DNA of 9,882 nt from Polyangiaceae bacterium (GTDB taxonomy: Bacteria; Myxococcota_A; Polyangia; Polyangiales; Polyangiaceae): assembly GCA_025934595.1 (NCBI GenBank), contig JAICXU010000059.1:1-9882 (forward strand). Reading direction: 5' to 3'. Position 1 is the first letter of the stretch. Every line of letters begins with the position of its first letter. Below, piece after piece: positions 6,962 to 9,882 of this stretch. A model generated the notes under the pieces. That model worked only from the letters and a program-made list of their open reading frames with translations. It was not told the origin of the DNA and searched no databases. The position numbers and the translations under genes are program-made.

Positions 6962-8542
6962 ATGGGCTACCCGCTCTCGCTCGCCGTTCGCTACATGAGC
7001 TCCAAAAAAGGAGCCAATGTGTCCGTAGGCACGGCGTTCGCGATGCTCGGCGTCACGCTCGGCGTCGCGGCGCTCGTCACCGTGATGAGCGTGACCGGCG
7101 GCTTCCAAGAACAGTTTCGCGACAAGGTCCTCGGCGTCAACGCGCACGTCCTCGTCCTTAAATATTCGATCAGCTTCCGCGAGTACCGCGACGTGATGAA
7201 GAAGATCGAGAACGTGCCCGGCGTCATCGGCATCGCGCCCTTCACGATCAACCCCATGATGGTCACGAAGGGCCCGCGCACGGCGACCGGCGTTCTCTTG
7301 AAAGGCGTCGATCCCGACAAGATGCCGAGCGTCCTCGACCTGCCGAAGCATTTGATGCCCGGCGGGAGCCTCGAAGGTCTGCGCCGGCCGGGAGCGAAGC
7401 CGCCCGAGGCTCCGCACGATCCCATCTTCGATCTGCCGCCGAAAAAATCGGGCGAGCCGACGATTCATTCCGAAGCCGACGCGCTCGACGGCGGAACGAA
7501 AATGAGCCTGCTCGATGCGATGCAGCACGAGGTCGACGAAGAAGCGAAGCACCCGGACGCGAGCTTCGACGTCGTCGCGCAGCCGGCGCCCGATGAAGAC
7601 GTGATCGTCGATGCGGGCGCGGGCGCACCGGTCGGCGATGTCACGCCGGACGGCGGTTATGCGAGCGTGCTGCCGGCGGACGACGACATTCCGGATTCGA
7701 TCGATCCGGATCCGTGCACGAATCCGGAGGCCGTTGCGAAGCTGCCGGGCGTCGTTCTCGGAAAAACTTTGTCGAAGACGCTCGACGCGAAGATCGGCGA
7801 CTGCGTGCAAATCACGTCGCCTGCGGTCGGGATCTCGTTCGGCGCAGGAGGCCCGCGTCCGCCGATCGCGAAGCAGTTTCGCGTCATCGCGATGTTCGAC
7901 GCCGGCTTCGATCAGTACGACTCGAAGCTCGCCTACACCGATCTCTACGAAGCGCAGGCCTTCTACGACGAAGGCGACAGCGTGACCGGCATCGAGATGA
8001 AGGTGTCGGACATCGACGATGCGTCACGCATCTCGAAGCAGATCGACAAGCTGCTCGCGAATTCCGTGTATCATACAATGGATTGGAAAGAGCTGAATCA
8101 CGGTCTTTTCACCGCGCTTCTCATCCAGCAAATCGGAATGAGCGTCGTGCTCGCCCTCATCATCGTCGTCGCCGCGTTCACCGTCATCGCGACGCTCATC
8201 ATGGTGGTGCTCGAGAAGAAAAAAGAAATTGCGCTTTTGAAGGCCCTCGGAGCGAAGGATGACGCCATCTTGCGCGTATTCCTCTACCAAGGCGCCATCA
8301 TCGGCCTCGTCGGAACCACAGCCGGGCTCCTCCTGGGTTACGCCTGCTGCAGAGGCCTCATCGCCTACGCTTTTCCCCTCGATCCGAAGGTCTACTTCAT
8401 CTCCAGCCTGCCGGTCTTGCTCCGCCCGAACGAGTTCATCGTCACCGGCACCTTCGCCATCTTGATCTGCCTCGTCGCCACGATCTTTCCCGCCCTCTAT
8501 GCAGCACGACTTCGCCCCTCCGACGGACTTCGAGCCGAATAA
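6962..8542 (+). CDS. LolC/LolE-type lipoprotein-releasing ABC transporter permease
   Basis: The protein (526 residues) resembles LolC/LolE, the inner-membrane subunits that, with the ATPase LolD, release lipoproteins from the inner membrane for transfer to LolA. The N-terminus SLAVRYMSSKK plus first helix (about 22-46) and SVTGGFQEQFRDKVLGVNAH match the family closely. The periplasmic MacB-like domain includes VPGVIGIAPF and LPGVVLGKTLSKTL plus a KIGDCV segment. Three C-terminal helices follow at about 387-416, 440-468 and 490-515, with the coupling-type cytoplasmic motif EKKKEIALLKALGA (418-431). The ending RPSDGLRAE is typical. It is about 110-120 residues longer than usual (about 400-415) because of an acidic, Pro-rich insertion at roughly 140-258. 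No LolD ATPase gene is adjacent, so the partner must be elsewhere or just outside. The start is ATG 6962, with a weak GCAGG seven bases upstream. LolC versus LolE cannot be decided. Confidence 0.88.
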   Translation: MGYPLSLAVRYMSSKKGANVSVGTAFAMLGVTLGVAALVTVMSVTGGFQEQFRDKVLGVNAHVLVLKYSISFREYRDVMKKIENVPGVIGIAPFTINPMMVTKGPRTATGVLLKGVDPDKMPSVLDLPKHLMPGGSLEGLRRPGAKPPEAPHDPIFDLPPKKSGEPTIHSEADALDGGTKMSLLDAMQHEVDEEAKHPDASFDVVAQPAPDEDVIVDAGAGAPVGDVTPDGGYASVLPADDDIPDSIDPDPCTNPEAVAKLPGVVLGKTLSKTLDAKIGDCVQITSPAVGISFGAGGPRPPIAKQFRVIAMFDAGFDQYDSKLAYTDLYEAQAFYDEGDSVTGIEMKVSDIDDASRISKQIDKLLANSVYHTMDWKELNHGLFTALLIQQIGMSVVLALIIVVAAFTVIATLIMVVLEKKKEIALLKALGAKDDAILRVFLYQGAIIGLVGTTAGLLLGYACCRGLIAYAFPLDPKVYFISSLPVLLRPNEFIVTGTFAILICLVATIFPALYAARLRPSDGLRAE

Positions 8543-8594
8543 ATCGAGCTGTACGCAGCCCGCGGGCGAAGTTACGTTTGCATCCCGACGCATC

Positions 8595-9882
8595 ATGCGC
8601 TTTTTCGTAGAGGTCACGCCGATCGGCAAAACGGACACGCAAAAATACTGCGTGGACGCGGACTCTTGGCAGAAGGCGCTGCAAGCCGCGCGAGCGATGC
8701 GCAAGGAAGACGGCTCGATCAGCGGGTTTTCGATCGAGCTCGCCGATGACGGCTACCGCGCCGTCGATCCGGCCGCGCGCATCCGCTACATGGTGAAGAA
8801 AGCGCCCGCGGACGCGTCGGTCACGACGCCGTCGCAAGCGCCGCCGCCCGTGAAAGCCTCGGTGGCGCCTCCCGCACCTGCCGCTGCCGCGCCGCCTGCT
8901 GCGCATGCCCCGTCGATCTCGGCCGCGCCGCCTGCGCATCCGATCTCGGTTCCTCCGCCGCGCGCCGACGACGCGAAAAAAGTCGGATCGAAGACGGTCG
9001 GATTTTCGTCGACCGGCGCAGCGCTCCTCGCGACGGCGCCCGCGCAGCAGATTGCGATCCCGCGCGCGTCGGGATCGAAGCCTTCGCAGTCGCGTGCGCC
9101 CGCGCAGCCCGCGCCCGCAGCGGCGGCGGGCCTCGTCTCGGAGCGGAAAAAACCGGACTCCATTCGGCCGATGCCCGCCGCTCCGCCCGCAGTCGCTCCG
9201 CCTGCCGTCGCCGCGCGAGCCGAGCCGCCGCCGCCTTCTGCGCGAGCGGGCGCGCCCATCGTCGTCCTCTATCGAAAAGAGCAAGCGCCCACTGCGGCGT
9301 CGCCGATCACGTATCGCGAAGAAGTCTTCGCTGCGCCTCCGGGCACGAGCGAAGAGCATGCGGAGGCGATTTTGCGCGCCGAGTTCCGGCTCGTCACGAA
9401 TGCGCTCGCGAATGCGCCCGCTGGAAAATACGTGAATTTGGCGGTCTTCGACCGCGTGTTCGAGGGCCGGCCGCCCGCGCCGCCGCTCGCCACTCTCAGC
9501 TGGAAAGATTGGAAGCCCGGCGACGCGACGATCACGTTTCCGCGCCGACAGCGCGAGAAGCTGTCTTCGGCGACGCAGCCTTCGAACCTCGGGCACACCG
9601 CGCAGATGGCCCAAGCCCAGAGCGTGCCGGCTCCGACTCCGCAGGCGGAGCTCGCGCAAGTCGTCGCGCAGGTCGCATCGCATCTTCCGTCGCAGCCTGC
9701 CGCGCACGCGCCGGCGCTCGAAGCGCGCGCGGTCCCGCCTTCGACTCCTCCCGCGCGCGCACGCGTCGAGCCGGAGAGCGCAGAGACCGTCGTCGTCGCG
9801 CCCGACTACGCGCAAATCCTGGAGACGCCGGGCGAGATGCCGGCGATGAAAGCGCCGCCCGTTCCCGTGATTGCCGCACCCG
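8595..9882 (+). CDS. Pro/Ala-rich multidomain protein of unknown function (5' part)
   Basis: From ATG 8595 the frame stays open for 429 codons to the window edge, so the C-terminus is missing. Residues 1-69 look like a compact alpha/beta module: MRFFVEVTPIGK, then YCVDADSWQKALQAARAMR, then SGFSIELADDGYRAVDP and RIRYMVKK. Residues about 70-218 are a low-complexity Ala/Pro/Ser linker. Residues about 219-318 again look folded: PIVVLYRKE, ITYREEVFAAPPGTSEEHAE, an amphipathic helix, KYVNLAVFDRVFEGRP, LSWKDWKPGDATITFPRR. A second Pro/Ala linker runs to the edge. There are no signal peptide or membrane segments, so it is probably cytoplasmic. I do not recognise the family; a sensory or signalling domain beyond the edge is a guess. 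The start is chosen because no ATG, GTG or TTG occurs in frame back to the permease stop, although no good Shine-Dalgarno is visible. The gap to the permease is 52 bp. Confidence 0.75.
   Translation, partial: MRFFVEVTPIGKTDTQKYCVDADSWQKALQAARAMRKEDGSISGFSIELADDGYRAVDPAARIRYMVKKAPADASVTTPSQAPPPVKASVAPPAPAAAAPPAAHAPSISAAPPAHPISVPPPRADDAKKVGSKTVGFSSTGAALLATAPAQQIAIPRASGSKPSQSRAPAQPAPAAAAGLVSERKKPDSIRPMPAAPPAVAPPAVAARAEPPPPSARAGAPIVVLYRKEQAPTAASPITYREEVFAAPPGTSEEHAEAILRAEFRLVTNALANAPAGKYVNLAVFDRVFEGRPPAPPLATLSWKDWKPGDATITFPRRQREKLSSATQPSNLGHTAQMAQAQSVPAPTPQAELAQVVAQVASHLPSQPAAHAPALEARAVPPSTPPARARVEPESAETVVVAPDYAQILETPGEMPAMKAPPVPVIAAP

Noticed and set aside
8067..8077. Inverted repeat TGTATCATACA inside the permease gene, considered as an operator
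   Set aside because: It lies deep in coding sequence, encodes part of SVYHTMDW, and has no second copy in the window.
8558..8567. Palindrome GCCCGCGGGC after the permease stop, considered as a terminator
   Set aside because: The stem would be only three pairs around a CGCG loop and there is no T-tract. The next gene starts soon after on the same strand.
8442..9815. A 457-codon open frame on the minus strand opposite the last gene
   Set aside because: The product is mostly Arg with short repeats, the mirror of Ala/Pro/Ser codons on the plus strand. The plus-strand frame from 8595 has folded-looking blocks and a natural start.

Overview
The window is GC-rich bacterial DNA in which almost every base is coding. 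The codon third positions are strongly G/C (Ala GCG, Ser TCG and Arg CGC dominate). The gene content points to a myxobacterium, most likely of the order Polyangiales: a membrane-anchored Hanks-type Ser/Thr kinase with a PEGA-type C-terminus, a lipoprotein of unknown function, and a Pro/Ala-rich multidomain protein. The order-level assignment is an inference from style and gene content, not from a marker gene.

Layout, left to right. (1) The 3' end of a plus-strand gene whose product looks like the C-terminal helix of the PspA/IM30 family, followed by a charged tail (1-302). (2) A complete P2-type cation-transporting ATPase (330-3098, GTG start, strong Shine-Dalgarno). (3) A predicted lipoprotein (3108-5135) nine bases downstream, with its ribosome binding site overlapping the ATPase stop codon. 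It has a CBM9-like N-terminal domain and a previously duplicated C-terminal module. Genes 1-3 look like one transcription unit. (4) A complete Ser/Thr protein kinase on the minus strand (5132-6877), convergent with the lipoprotein gene; the two stop codons overlap by 4 bp. (5) An 84-bp divergent intergenic region, then a LolC/LolE-type ABC transporter permease (6962-8542) with an unusually long acidic, proline-rich periplasmic insertion. (6) A plus-strand gene starting at 8595 and still open at the right edge. It has a small N-terminal module, a long Ala/Pro-rich linker and a second apparently folded block, and I cannot name its family.

A loose theme is cell-envelope homeostasis: a membrane-stress protein, an ion pump, an envelope lipoprotein, a lipoprotein-export permease and a membrane-anchored kinase. 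No mobile element, CRISPR array, RNA gene or phage gene is visible. I see no clear undescribed multi-gene system. The best leads are the internal duplication in the lipoprotein, the altered ion-site residues of the P-type ATPase, the insertion in the Lol-type permease, and the unnamed N-terminal module of the last gene.
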